Source of the DNA: an uncultured Opitutales bacterium
Lineage (GTDB): Bacteria; Verrucomicrobiota; Verrucomicrobiia; Opitutales; Seribacteraceae
Direction of reading: 5' to 3'
DNA: 64,000 bases
Assembly (NCBI GenBank): GCA_905478775.1
Contig: CAJQKB010000050.1
Coordinates: forward strand, 1 to 64,000
Of this stretch, positions 17,477-26,482 are shown one piece after another (the first letter of the stretch is position 1; each line of letters begins with the position of its first letter). The notes beneath the pieces were generated by a model, which saw nothing but the letters and a program-made list of their open reading frames with translations, was not told the DNA's origin and ran no database searches. The translations under genes and the position numbers were made by a program.

Positions 17477-18616
17477 ATGAAATTTAAGATAAATCGAGAC
17501 CATTTCAGTTCAGGGCTCCAATTGGTGACAAGTGTAGTCGGTGCAAGAAAAACGATGCCTATCCTCCAAAATGTTTTAATCGAAGCAAAAGATGGACTGG
17601 TTAGGCTCACCACAACCAATTTAGATTTGGGAGCAAGATGTTCAGTAAAGGCTGATGTCTCTACCGAGGGGTCGATAACCTTGCCGGTAAAGGAGGTGGG
17701 AAGAATTGTTAGAGAACTTGCAGACATTGAAGTAAGTGTAGAAACTTCAGATCATGCGAAAGCAACAATTAGCACAAGGGGATCAATATTTAATGTGGTG
17801 GGAATGGATAGCAAAGAATTCCCTCCCCTTCCCGAACTGGAAGAACAGAAGGAGTTCACCCTGGAGAGAAACGAAATCATTTCTATGCTCAAAAGTGTAT
17901 CCTATGCCCAATCAGTAAATGAAGAAAGGTACATGTTAAAAGGAGTCTTTTTTCAATTTAGTAAGGAAAAAATATCGCTAGTTGCTACAGATGGCAGAAG
18001 ATTAGCGGTAACAAACCGAGAAATGAAAGTAGATGAAGGGGATGAAGGGGAATTTATATTACCCTCTTTAACCGTTTCAGAAATAGAAAAGCTTCCTGAT
18101 ATAGGTAATGAGATCAGTATTTCATTTACCGATAGACAGGTAGCTTTCGAATTAAAGGTAAAAGCAGATGACAATTCAACAGGTGGATTTAGAGAGTCCG
18201 TCTATCTTGTTTCAAAAGTAGTAGAAGGAAAATACCCAAACTATAAGCAGGTCATCCCTAAAGATGATTTTAACCATGCAGAAATTGAACGAGAATTAAT
18301 GCAAGAGTGTGTCCACCGTGCAGCTTTAGTCTCCGATGAAAAAGTAACACTACGGATCAAGTCAGAGGAGATGGAAATAACAGGCCAAAGTGTGGTAGGA
18401 GATGCCTGTGAATCAATGCCTATAACCTACAGCGGAGAAGATGCAGCAGTGTCGTTTAACCCAAGATTTTTGTTAGACCCCCTAAAATCGATAACTAAAG
18501 ATAAAATATCATTAGAGTTTAGAGACGATATGAGTCCGGGTGTTTTTAAAGTAAATGAAACCGAAGGAAATAAACTATCTTTTCTTTGTGTTGTAATGCC
18601 AATTAGAACCGATTAA
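17477..18616 (+). CDS. dnaN: DNA polymerase III sliding clamp (beta subunit)
   Basis: A 379-residue beta clamp that encircles DNA and tethers the polymerase. Three clamp domains are visible at about residues 1-120, 130-245 and 250-379. Recognisable segments are MPILQNVLIEA in domain 1, SYAQSVNEERYMLKGVFF and ATDGRRLAV in domain 2, and the C-terminal LCVVMPIR, which forms part of the partner-binding pocket. There is a Shine-Dalgarno-like AAGGA a few bases before the ATG, unusual in this window. It converges on the lysine aminomutase gene with a 4-bp gap. dnaA, recF and gyrB do not adjoin it; gyrB is 21 kb downstream on the same strand. Confidence 0.97.
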   Translation: MKFKINRDHFSSGLQLVTSVVGARKTMPILQNVLIEAKDGLVRLTTTNLDLGARCSVKADVSTEGSITLPVKEVGRIVRELADIEVSVETSDHAKATISTRGSIFNVVGMDSKEFPPLPELEEQKEFTLERNEIISMLKSVSYAQSVNEERYMLKGVFFQFSKEKISLVATDGRRLAVTNREMKVDEGDEGEFILPSLTVSEIEKLPDIGNEISISFTDRQVAFELKVKADDNSTGGFRESVYLVSKVVEGKYPNYKQVIPKDDFNHAEIERELMQECVHRAALVSDEKVTLRIKSEEMEITGQSVVGDACESMPITYSGEDAAVSFNPRFLLDPLKSITKDKISLEFRDDMSPGVFKVNETEGNKLSFLCVVMPIRTD

Positions 18617-18620
18617 CCCA

Positions 18621-19787
18621 CTACGGTAAAAATAGGGGTTTAGTAGTAATTAAATCTGAATTAGTTGGATAATTAAATATTTTACCTTCGTAATTTTTAA
18701 GAACCAAACCATTTTCATCTGATTTAATTATATAATTCGGATTGATTGGTATTTTTCCACCTCCACCTGGTGCATCAATCACGAACTGAGGTATGGCATA
18801 TCCGGAGGTAAATCCTCTTAACTCCTCTATAATTTTTAGTCCAACCGACGGATCTGTGCGTAGATGACCGCTACCCTCTATTAAATCGCACTGGTATAAA
18901 TAATAGGGCTTAACCTTCATCATCATCAAACGGTGAATTAAGCTTTTTATTGTCTGTGTATTGTCATTAATTCCCCTGAGTAATACTGCTTGATTGCCAA
19001 GAGGAATGCCATGTGCAACAATTTTTCTACAGGCATCATATAATTCCTTAGTACACTCAAGCGGGTGATTTATATGAATACTCATCCATAAGTTTTCTTG
19101 TTTCGAAAATATTTTTAGGAGTTGATCAGTTAATCTTTGGGGAAGGAAAACAGGAACACGAGAGCCTATTCTAACAAACTCGACATGGGGAATACTCGAC
19201 AAACGGTTAAGTATATACTCGATTTTATCATCCGATAAAATTAATGGATCTCCACCGCTAATGAGTACATCACGAATAGACTTATTCTCTTCGATGTATT
19301 TAAAACCAGCTTCTATAGAAGGATGAAACCCATACTTTTGTGCATTCGATACTAGCCTACTTCTTGTACAGTATCTGCAATATGAAGCACACCGATCCGT
19401 TACTAGAAACAAAACCCTGTCTGGGTACCTGTGTACGATACCAGGCACTGGCATCGTGTTTTCTTCCCCCACCGGATCCTTCTTTTCAACCCTGGAAATA
19501 ACAGACTCAAGACCGGAAGGAAGAAGTTGTTTTCTAATTGGACAATTAGGGTTATTAGGGTCGATTAGATTAAAAAAATAAGGTGTAACAGCGACAGAAA
19601 GTTTACTTTGAGCAATATCAAAACCTTGAATTTCATGTTCTGTTAACTGAATAAACCGCTCAAAATGTTCTTTTTTGGTTAAACGATTTCTCATTTGCCA
19701 TTTCCAATTAAACCAGTCTTCATCAAGGGTTTTAGACCAATGGCCTTTTCCGCTAAACCAATTTTCTTTTTCGTCTAATGGGTACAT
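18621..19787 (-). CDS. kamA: lysine 2,3-aminomutase (radical SAM, PLP)
   Basis: A 388-residue radical-SAM enzyme that converts L-lysine to beta-lysine. The [4Fe-4S] cysteines are C133, C137 and C140 in DRCASYCRYC. The PLP lysine is K345 in DAPGGGGK. The two aspartates that grip the substrate side-chain amine in the clostridial enzyme are both present, one in YQCDLIEG and one at D338 in VIDAPGG. The PGGGGK motif separates it from EpmB, which modifies EF-P and lacks this glycine run. In many bacteria KamA/AblA works with acetyltransferase AblB to make the osmolyte N-epsilon-acetyl-beta-lysine, but no ablB lies next to this gene. It stands alone, divergent from the redoxin gene. Confidence 0.92.
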   Translation of the reverse strand: MYPLDEKENWFSGKGHWSKTLDEDWFNWKWQMRNRLTKKEHFERFIQLTEHEIQGFDIAQSKLSVAVTPYFFNLIDPNNPNCPIRKQLLPSGLESVISRVEKKDPVGEENTMPVPGIVHRYPDRVLFLVTDRCASYCRYCTRSRLVSNAQKYGFHPSIEAGFKYIEENKSIRDVLISGGDPLILSDDKIEYILNRLSSIPHVEFVRIGSRVPVFLPQRLTDQLLKIFSKQENLWMSIHINHPLECTKELYDACRKIVAHGIPLGNQAVLLRGINDNTQTIKSLIHRLMMMKVKPYYLYQCDLIEGSGHLRTDPSVGLKIIEELRGFTSGYAIPQFVIDAPGGGGKIPINPNYIIKSDENGLVLKNYEGKIFNYPTNSDLITTKPLFLP

Positions 19788-19848
19788 TTGTGAAATAAAT
19801 TAAGTAAACATAACCTTCTACTCATTGTTTAGAAGATATTCAAACATT

Positions 19849-20967
19849 ATGAACACAGAAAATCTTATAAAGAAAGTAACGATAATATTAATACTAAAGG
19901 TATTAGCTACTGTTGTAATGGGAAACGAAAAGAAATTCACTCTTGAAGAAATTAATCCTTTTGCCCTACAGGGGGTAGATTCGAAGGTGTATACGAATAA
20001 AGATCTAATTGGTGAACGCGGAACTTTACTGATTTTTTTATCGAATCATTGTAGGATATCCCAAATATTTCAAAAGAAATTAGTTGAATGTAGCGAAGAA
20101 TGGAAGTCAGGAGGTATTAAAATACTTGTATTTTCCCCTAATTTTGAAAATGCAATTCTACCAGATGAATTAGCGTATTCAGACTCAGGAGATTCTTTTC
20201 AAGAAATGAAAGAAAGAGCTTTAAGTGAGAGTTATAATTTCCCCTATATTTATGACGGAAAAGAACAAATAGTAACCAAAAGCTTAGAGGTGAAAATTAC
20301 CCCCAGTGCATACCTTTATGATAGTTTGGGAAAAATTATATATTCAGGCAGATTGGGGAATCACGAAAAACCAGAGGAGATAAAAAACGGAGAACTTAAT
20401 CAAAATATAAAAAGATTAATAAACGGGAAGAAAGTAGAATTTAACAGAACTAGGAACTTTGGTACTGCAGTAAAATTTAAAAAGGATCTTTATTTAGCCG
20501 AAAACGTAAAAAGAAGGTATTCGGGTGAAACAATCCAAATAAATTATGCCGATGAAAGAAGACTAAATTTCTTTATTAGACAAAAAACAAATTATCCTAA
20601 GTTTTTCTACATATGGAGTTTACATGAAAACCAAAAACAAAATCGAGAAAATTTAATAACTATTTCTTCCAATTATAAAATATTTCGGAAAAGAGGTCTG
20701 AAAGTCTATACAATTTGTATTTGTAAGGAGGAGGAAAGAGAAGATGCACTTGAAATACTGAAGCAAGCTCAATTATCATCTTATAATTATTATTCTTTGG
20801 GCAAAGAGATTTCAGAAATAAGTAAATTAAGGTCATCAGAAGGAGAAAAAACAACACCGTTTTGTCGATTATTAACTGGAGATAATAATTTTAGATTTGG
20901 AACTAATGGTTTAATAGAAGAAAAAATTCTAACTGTTTCTTTTTTACAAACCTTAAATGCTAATTAA
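19849..20967 (+). CDS. exported redoxin (AhpC/TSA-like) domain protein
   Basis: A 372-residue protein with a signal peptide or signal anchor (about residues 8-25). It has a thioredoxin-fold domain of the AhpC/TSA or redoxin type (about residues 35-200). The segments GTLLIFLSNHCRISQIF and KITPSAYLYDSLGKIIYSGR are the expected nucleophile region and the cis-Pro strand. Only one Cys (C68) is present at the nucleophile position; there is no CxxC and no resolving Cys in the motif. The domain ends in RNFGTAVKF; related verrucomicrobial and planctomycetal redoxins usually have a Cys there. A second region (about 225-372) looks like another, degenerate thioredoxin fold. A function in envelope redox chemistry is likely but not provable. 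The 3' end overlaps comEC by 15 bp. Confidence 0.72.
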   Translation: MNTENLIKKVTIILILKVLATVVMGNEKKFTLEEINPFALQGVDSKVYTNKDLIGERGTLLIFLSNHCRISQIFQKKLVECSEEWKSGGIKILVFSPNFENAILPDELAYSDSGDSFQEMKERALSESYNFPYIYDGKEQIVTKSLEVKITPSAYLYDSLGKIIYSGRLGNHEKPEEIKNGELNQNIKRLINGKKVEFNRTRNFGTAVKFKKDLYLAENVKRRYSGETIQINYADERRLNFFIRQKTNYPKFFYIWSLHENQKQNRENLITISSNYKIFRKRGLKVYTICICKEEEREDALEILKQAQLSSYNYYSLGKEISEISKLRSSEGEKTTPFCRLLTGDNNFRFGTNGLIEEKILTVSFLQTLNAN

Positions 20968-22452
20968 AGTATAGAATAAAAACAAAACAGTCGGAAAAAA
21001 GAACTGGATAATTATTTTAGTGCTATTTTTTTTAATTAAATTAGCGAGTAAAAGAATAGCAATTATATAAAAAAAATGAATTGAGTTATCTAGCTCGCTT
21101 TTACCTTCTATTTTAAAATAGGTTAAGTCAGATACTGTTAAAATGTTTAGAAGATAATCTAGTATATTGTAAAGTCCTGAAAAAAGGATTGAAAAATAAT
21201 CAATTTCAATAAATATTGATAATGATAACATTAAGAAAATAAATACTATAAATATAAATGCAATAGGAATTGCTATTATATTTATTATTATCGAACCTGG
21301 TACTATAATGTTAAAATAATCATAAACAAGCAACATACTTCCACAAAAAGCAGAATAACTAGTAAGTAGTGAATTTATAAAAAAATTACTAAAAGTATAT
21401 TTATATTTTTCTATATACTTTTTTATTTGTATATTAAAAACAATAATAGATGTGACGACGGTGTAAGATAATTGAAATCCAATTTCCATTACTGAGGATG
21501 GGTCATTGATAAGAATCAGTAAGCAAGAGGTAGACAATGAGCATAAAGCGCTTTTCCTCTTAAAAAAAACGATAGATAATTGCCAAATATTTATCATCAT
21601 ACATGCCCGTAATGCCGATGGAGGATAATTAACCATATCTAAATAAACAAATAATATTATAGCGATTACTATTTCAGATATGTACCGGTTATATGTTATT
21701 AAAGAAATCAAAAATTTTATAATTAAATATATAAACCCTATATGAAGACCACTTACTGCAAAAAGATGTAATGTTCCGCTATTCTGAAATGTTAATTTCT
21801 GTGAATTAGACAGCATGTTTTTATTGCCCAAAAGAATCGCGTTAAGGAATGCGTTTAATTGCTCTTCATTTTTTGCAGAAATAAGCAGTGTTTTTTCTAT
21901 TAAAAAGTTTAATTGAAGTAGAGTATCCAGCCTCTTGGCTTTCGTCATATTTAAAATTTTACAATATTTAAGAGTAGTAAGATATTGATTATTGGTAAAC
22001 TTGCTTGAAAGAACTCCCTTTACCTTGATTTTTTTCTCCGTCAAATGCGCGATTTCATTATTTTCAAATCTGCATAAAATATGTTGATTTACCAAATCTT
22101 CATTTACTTTTGGTGCGGTTTTTACGCTTGCAACATAATAATTGTAGTTTAAATTGTTAACTTTTCTTTTTATTTTAATATCTAAAACCACTTCCCTTTT
22201 TGGGGTATCTTCAGGCATTTGTAATATTTTAAAATCATAGTTTTCAAGTAAAATGATAAATAGCAGTATTTCGAATATTCCGAGAAATAATATTTTATTT
22301 TTCTTAAGTAAAAAATAACTATAAATAAAAATCTTTAGAAAAATATAAAATAGGAAGATATTTACTATTAAGGCATTTTCAAAAATTTGATTTTCAAAAA
22401 GTAGAATAAAAACCAAATACGGAATTAATATACTTACAACAGGGTTTCTCAT
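20953..22452 (-). CDS. ComEC/Rec2-family competence channel protein
   Basis: A 499-residue multispanning membrane protein. The N-terminus has about three helices and then a short beta-rich insert (about residues 85-165, with ILCRFENNE and IKVKGVLSS) that corresponds to the DUF4131/OB-like region. The hallmark GTLHLFAVSGLHIGF (about residue 229) and ALRACMMINIW identify the competence domain. ComEC transports single-stranded DNA into the cytoplasm during natural transformation. The C-terminal metallo-beta-lactamase-like domain found in longer homologues (about 750 residues) is absent; the protein ends after the last helices. A strongly AT-biased codon choice (Ile, Asn, Lys, Phe) is apparent. 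It converges on and overlaps the redoxin gene and is divergent from the rhomboid gene. Confidence 0.88.
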   Translation of the reverse strand: MRNPVVSILIPYLVFILLFENQIFENALIVNIFLFYIFLKIFIYSYFLLKKNKILFLGIFEILLFIILLENYDFKILQMPEDTPKREVVLDIKIKRKVNNLNYNYYVASVKTAPKVNEDLVNQHILCRFENNEIAHLTEKKIKVKGVLSSKFTNNQYLTTLKYCKILNMTKAKRLDTLLQLNFLIEKTLLISAKNEEQLNAFLNAILLGNKNMLSNSQKLTFQNSGTLHLFAVSGLHIGFIYLIIKFLISLITYNRYISEIVIAIILFVYLDMVNYPPSALRACMMINIWQLSIVFFKRKSALCSLSTSCLLILINDPSSVMEIGFQLSYTVVTSIIVFNIQIKKYIEKYKYTFSNFFINSLLTSYSAFCGSMLLVYDYFNIIVPGSIIINIIAIPIAFIFIVFIFLMLSLSIFIEIDYFSILFSGLYNILDYLLNILTVSDLTYFKIEGKSELDNSIHFFYIIAILLLANLIKKNSTKIIIQFFFPTVLFLFYTLISI

Positions 22453-22516
22453 CCTTTACTAATTGTTTATTCAAATCAAGATTTGCACTATCAGCAGAAA
22501 AAACTAATCTGAAAAA

Positions 22517-23386
22517 ATGTTATACGACCGACCATACATGCAGAAACCCTTTTCTACCCAAGACAAATCCGTTGTAGAAATTCTCATAGTCGTTCTCATA
22601 GTTTGTTTTCTCGTTAATTCAATTGTTGGTATTTTCTCTTCTACCATAAATAATTTTATTTTTGAAAATCTTTATTTTTCTGCAGGAGCAATTTCTAGTT
22701 TTTTGCTTTGGACCCTATTCACTTATTCTTTTTTTCATGATGGTCCGTTTCATTTAATATTTAATTTATTGGGTCTTTATTTTATTGGGAGAGCGGTTGA
22801 GTCTGACATTGGAAAAACAAATTTCATTTATTTATTAATTATTGGCTCTGCTCTTGGTGCTTTCTTTTGGTTAACATTTAATAATAGTGGGCAATTTTTA
22901 TTGGGCTCCTCTTCAATGGTTATGGCTTGTTTATCAATATATTGTTTAAAACAACCGGATAATCCTATTACTCTTCTTTTGTTTTTTGTTTTACCTTGTA
23001 AGGTAAAGCCTCGATGGATCTTGATTGGAGTTTTAAGTATTGAAGTATATGGGTTTCTATTCAACGAAATTTCATCCTCTTCAGATATTGCTCATTCTGC
23101 TCACCTAGGAGGACTTTTAGCCGGTGGATTGGTTTTTTACTTCCTTCGACAAGGCAAAAACTTCCCTTCATTTGTTCTCGATACTTCGAAATCTAAGTTT
23201 TCATCCAAAAAGAGTGGTTCTTCCACGGTAGATAATAGCGATTTTAAAATCAATTTTTCTAGTACATCAGAATTACAGAAAGAGGTTGATCGCATATTAG
23301 ATAAAATTAATGAATCCGGTTTCGGTTCTTTAACCTCCAAGGAAAAGGTAACTCTGGATAAAGCAAAAAGTTTGCTTAGAAATTAA
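22517..23386 (+). CDS. rhomboid-family intramembrane serine protease
   Basis: A 289-residue membrane protein with about six helices (roughly residues 20-225). The catalytic serine lies in LLGSSSMVMA, where the residue after it is Ser instead of the usual Gly, and the catalytic His in HSAHLGGLLAGG. The loop motif FHLIFNLLGLYFIGRAVE is the typical first signature with the conserved His and Asn. After the last helix come a Lys/Ser-rich linker and a C-terminal motif, EVDRILDKINESGFGSLT, seen in many bacterial rhomboids of this type. Rhomboids cleave transmembrane substrates; the substrate here is unknown. It is 21 bp upstream of the Prc-type protease gene and probably co-transcribed with it. Confidence 0.92.
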   Translation: MLYDRPYMQKPFSTQDKSVVEILIVVLIVCFLVNSIVGIFSSTINNFIFENLYFSAGAISSFLLWTLFTYSFFHDGPFHLIFNLLGLYFIGRAVESDIGKTNFIYLLIIGSALGAFFWLTFNNSGQFLLGSSSMVMACLSIYCLKQPDNPITLLLFFVLPCKVKPRWILIGVLSIEVYGFLFNEISSSSDIAHSAHLGGLLAGGLVFYFLRQGKNFPSFVLDTSKSKFSSKKSGSSTVDNSDFKINFSSTSELQKEVDRILDKINESGFGSLTSKEKVTLDKAKSLLRN

Positions 23387-23407
23387 ATCTTTAATACAAA
23401 AATAATT

Positions 23408-25627
23408 ATGTATACCTATAATTTGTCTATTAAATTACTAGTGCCATATCTGATTTTGGTTTCATTTAATCTTGTTTCTCTAAAGCAAGTAAGGGCGAGT
23501 GATATACAACCCACTTCTTTAATGCAGCAAGAAACCAAATGGTTAGTTCAAGCCCTCCAGCAAGCTCATTTTAATAAAGTATCTATAAAAAAACTTAATT
23601 CAACAGATTTCGTTACGAGCTACTTAAATAAGTTAGATAAATCAAAATTATATTTCACTCAAACTGATGTAACAGAATTTATCAATCGGTATTCCCCAAC
23701 TTTAGTTACGTTTTTCGAGCAAGGAAATCTGTTTCCTGGATTTGAAATCTATAATTTTTATAAAACTAAATCCATCAAGAGATTAGACTGGGTGATGGAA
23801 TTTTTAGAGTCTGACTTTAGCTTTGATTCAAATAATTCATATAAATTTGATCGGGAAGATGCGGATTGGGAAACTAACAACGAGGGATTAGATGGATTAT
23901 GGAAGAGACTAATTGAATTTGAAATCTTAGGTGAAGTTTTGTCCTCCATTGAAACCAATTCAACCAATACAGAATTTAGTAAAAGTGAAATGGAAAAACT
24001 TTCTTCTGATTCTAAGGGTAAAGTTCGTAAAAGATACGAGCGTTGGAAAAAAAGTATACTTGAATTTGAGTCTACGGATGTGCAAGAATTATATTTAAGC
24101 ACTTTAACTCAAATGTTTGACCCCCACACTACTTTTATGAACATTAAAGAAAAAGAAAAGTTTAATCAAACTATGAACAACGAGCTTGTTGGGATTGGGG
24201 CAGTTTTATCGGATATTGATGGTTATTGTACTATTACTGAATTATTACCAGGTGGACCTGCAGAATCTTCAAGAGAACTTAAATCGAAAGATCAGATTAT
24301 TAAAGTGGCACAAGCGGAAGGTGAATTTGTTAATGTTGTAGATATGAAATTATCCAAGATTGTCGAGTTGATCAAAGGTCCCAAAGACACAGTTGTGAGA
24401 CTTGAGATAAAACCTGTCAACGATCCGGCATCGACCAAGATAGTAAGAATTATTAGAGATAAAATTAAACTCACATCAAATTTAGCATCTGCATCAATTC
24501 ATAAAGTGAAATTCGAAAAGGTTGATCGAAAAATTGGTGTTATTGAATTACGGACATTTTATGGCTCTAGTGGGAGTGGTCCAAAAGCAACAGATGATGT
24601 AGAAGAATTACTAGAAAAGTTAAAAGAGGAAGAAACAGAAGGAATTATACTTGATTTAAGAAGAAATGGTGGCGGTTATCTAAGTGAAGCGGTTAACTTA
24701 GCCGGTTTATTTATTTCGAGGGGGCCCGTTGTTCAGGTTAAGAGTACCGACGGAAAAATTCGCAAGAAATTTGATTTTAACCCTAAATTAGCTTGGGACG
24801 GTCCTCTTATAGTTTTGGTTTCTAGATACAGTGCTTCCGCCTCTGAAATCGTTGCAGGAGCTCTACAGAATCACAAGAGAGCAATTATTGTTGGTGACAA
24901 AACAACCCACGGGAAAGGAACGGTTCAGTCTCTCATACAAATGAATCTACCATTCAACTTTAACGCGTCTTCTGGTAAAAAAAGTGCGGCGAAAATAACT
25001 ATTCAAAAATATTATTTACCATCCGGTAAGAGTACTCAAATTCAAGGTGTAGAAAGCGATATTTCGATGCCAACAATCAACACCTATTTGCCAATCGGAG
25101 AATCGGATTTGGATAATGCCTTGCCTTGCGACAGTATTGCTCCAGTCAATTTCAGGCGACCCGCAAGTGAATTTGTTTATGATTTAGATGACATCCAAAA
25201 TCTAAAAGAGAAAAGTTTAGGAAGACAGCAATTGTTGCCCGAGTTTGTTTACCTTAATAAAGATGTAAATTGGTATAAAAATAAGAGAGAGGAAACTACT
25301 CTATCCTTAAATCTCCAAAACCGTAGGGATCAGAAAATCAAAAACCAAAAATTTAGTGATTCAATGTCGGATGATTTTGAAATTCTTTCAAAAAGTGCTT
25401 TTGTCAGAAAGAATATAAATCTTAACATTGTTGATATTCAGAATACAAAATCACGAGAGGTCAGGGGCGAGGACAATGATGATAGTAACGCAACCAATCC
25501 CTACAAATCTCCTTCAAACTTCGATATAAGATTACACGAAACATGTCGGGTTATGTCTGACTGGGTTGGTATGATAGAATCAAGAAACTTAACGCACCAA
25601 AAACCGGAATTAAAGGATGAAATCTAG
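23408..25627 (+). CDS. carboxy-terminal processing (tail-specific) protease, S41 family
   Basis: A 739-residue periplasmic protease of the Prc type. After a signal peptide (about residues 1-30) comes the N-terminal helical domain of tail-specific proteases (about 30-220, including DPHTTFMNIKE). A PDZ domain (about 240-330, GIGAVLSDIDGY and LLPGGPAESS) and the S41 catalytic core follow. The catalytic Ser is about residue 477 in SASASEIVAGAL and the Lys about 503 in HGKGTVQS. GIILDLRRNGGGYLSEAV is the conserved core strand. The C-terminal 190 residues match the DUF3340-like extension of E. coli Prc in position. It degrades or trims exported proteins from their C-terminus. Ends 3 bp before the convergent prmC. 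Confidence 0.93.
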   Translation: MYTYNLSIKLLVPYLILVSFNLVSLKQVRASDIQPTSLMQQETKWLVQALQQAHFNKVSIKKLNSTDFVTSYLNKLDKSKLYFTQTDVTEFINRYSPTLVTFFEQGNLFPGFEIYNFYKTKSIKRLDWVMEFLESDFSFDSNNSYKFDREDADWETNNEGLDGLWKRLIEFEILGEVLSSIETNSTNTEFSKSEMEKLSSDSKGKVRKRYERWKKSILEFESTDVQELYLSTLTQMFDPHTTFMNIKEKEKFNQTMNNELVGIGAVLSDIDGYCTITELLPGGPAESSRELKSKDQIIKVAQAEGEFVNVVDMKLSKIVELIKGPKDTVVRLEIKPVNDPASTKIVRIIRDKIKLTSNLASASIHKVKFEKVDRKIGVIELRTFYGSSGSGPKATDDVEELLEKLKEEETEGIILDLRRNGGGYLSEAVNLAGLFISRGPVVQVKSTDGKIRKKFDFNPKLAWDGPLIVLVSRYSASASEIVAGALQNHKRAIIVGDKTTHGKGTVQSLIQMNLPFNFNASSGKKSAAKITIQKYYLPSGKSTQIQGVESDISMPTINTYLPIGESDLDNALPCDSIAPVNFRRPASEFVYDLDDIQNLKEKSLGRQQLLPEFVYLNKDVNWYKNKREETTLSLNLQNRRDQKIKNQKFSDSMSDDFEILSKSAFVRKNINLNIVDIQNTKSREVRGEDNDDSNATNPYKSPSNFDIRLHETCRVMSDWVGMIESRNLTHQKPELKDEI

Positions 25628-25630
25628 TAT

Positions 25631-26482
25631 CTATTTTTTTCTCGCTATAATAAATCTTTCTCGGTTTGAAAAATCTTTAATTACTTCAATGTTATAAAAA
25701 TGGTTTTCCATTTTGGGTATCAAAGTATTTTTATGTCCTAATCCAGTTTCGAGAGCGATTATTCCATCTTTGCGAAGATTGGTTTTAGCGTGTTCAATTA
25801 TCTTAATCAAATCTGTAGTGCCACCTGTAGATACAAGTGCAATTTTTGGATCATATAATCTTACTTCACTTTCTGCATCTTTCCATTCCTCAATACTTAA
25901 ATAGGGCGGGTTAGAAACAATTATATCGTAAACATTCTCTAGTTTTTGGTTATCCCAATCAAATTTTTTAAAGTGTACATTTTTTAATTTATGAAACGAT
26001 GCATTTTGATTAGCGAGATCAATTGCATCACTAGATTTATCTAAACCGATTCCGTCCCAAAGTTTATTTGTCTTGCAAAGCGTTATCAGTATCGCACCAC
26101 TTCCTGTTCCTAAATCTAAAAATTTTCCACTTAATTTTTTTCCGATTCTTTCATTTATTAATTCGGTCAGGTATTCTGTCTCGGGTCTTGGAATCAATGC
26201 TCTATTATCACAATATAACTCAACTCCTGCAAAGTTAACTTTTCCAAGAATATGTTGAAGTGGAATTCTTTTTCCCCGTTTAATAACAAATTCTCTAATC
26301 TGATTTTGGTACTCTAGGTCGACCGGGTTTTCAAATTCTAAATATAGTTCTACTCTTTTCTTCTTGGTTATAAATGACACAATCCATTCCACATCACATT
26401 TAGGACTAGGAACTCCTTTTTTTCTCAGAAATTCAGTAGATAAATTTATGATTTCCAAAAATGATAACGGAGGTTTATTCAT
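25631..26482 (-). CDS. prmC: release factor glutamine N5-methyltransferase
   Basis: A 283-residue methyltransferase that methylates the Gln of the GGQ motif in release factors. The N-terminal helical domain (about 1-85) is followed by the SAM-binding core, with FLDLGTGSGAILITL as motif I and VSNPPYLSIEEW as the NPPY catalytic motif. IPLQHILGKVNFAGVEL and RALIPRPETEYL are typical PrmC segments. It lies directly downstream of prfA with an 8-bp overlap; its substrate is therefore made from the same transcript, the usual pairing. Confidence 0.95.
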   Translation of the reverse strand: MNKPPLSFLEIINLSTEFLRKKGVPSPKCDVEWIVSFITKKKRVELYLEFENPVDLEYQNQIREFVIKRGKRIPLQHILGKVNFAGVELYCDNRALIPRPETEYLTELINERIGKKLSGKFLDLGTGSGAILITLCKTNKLWDGIGLDKSSDAIDLANQNASFHKLKNVHFKKFDWDNQKLENVYDIIVSNPPYLSIEEWKDAESEVRLYDPKIALVSTGGTTDLIKIIEHAKTNLRKDGIIALETGLGHKNTLIPKMENHFYNIEVIKDFSNRERFIIARKK

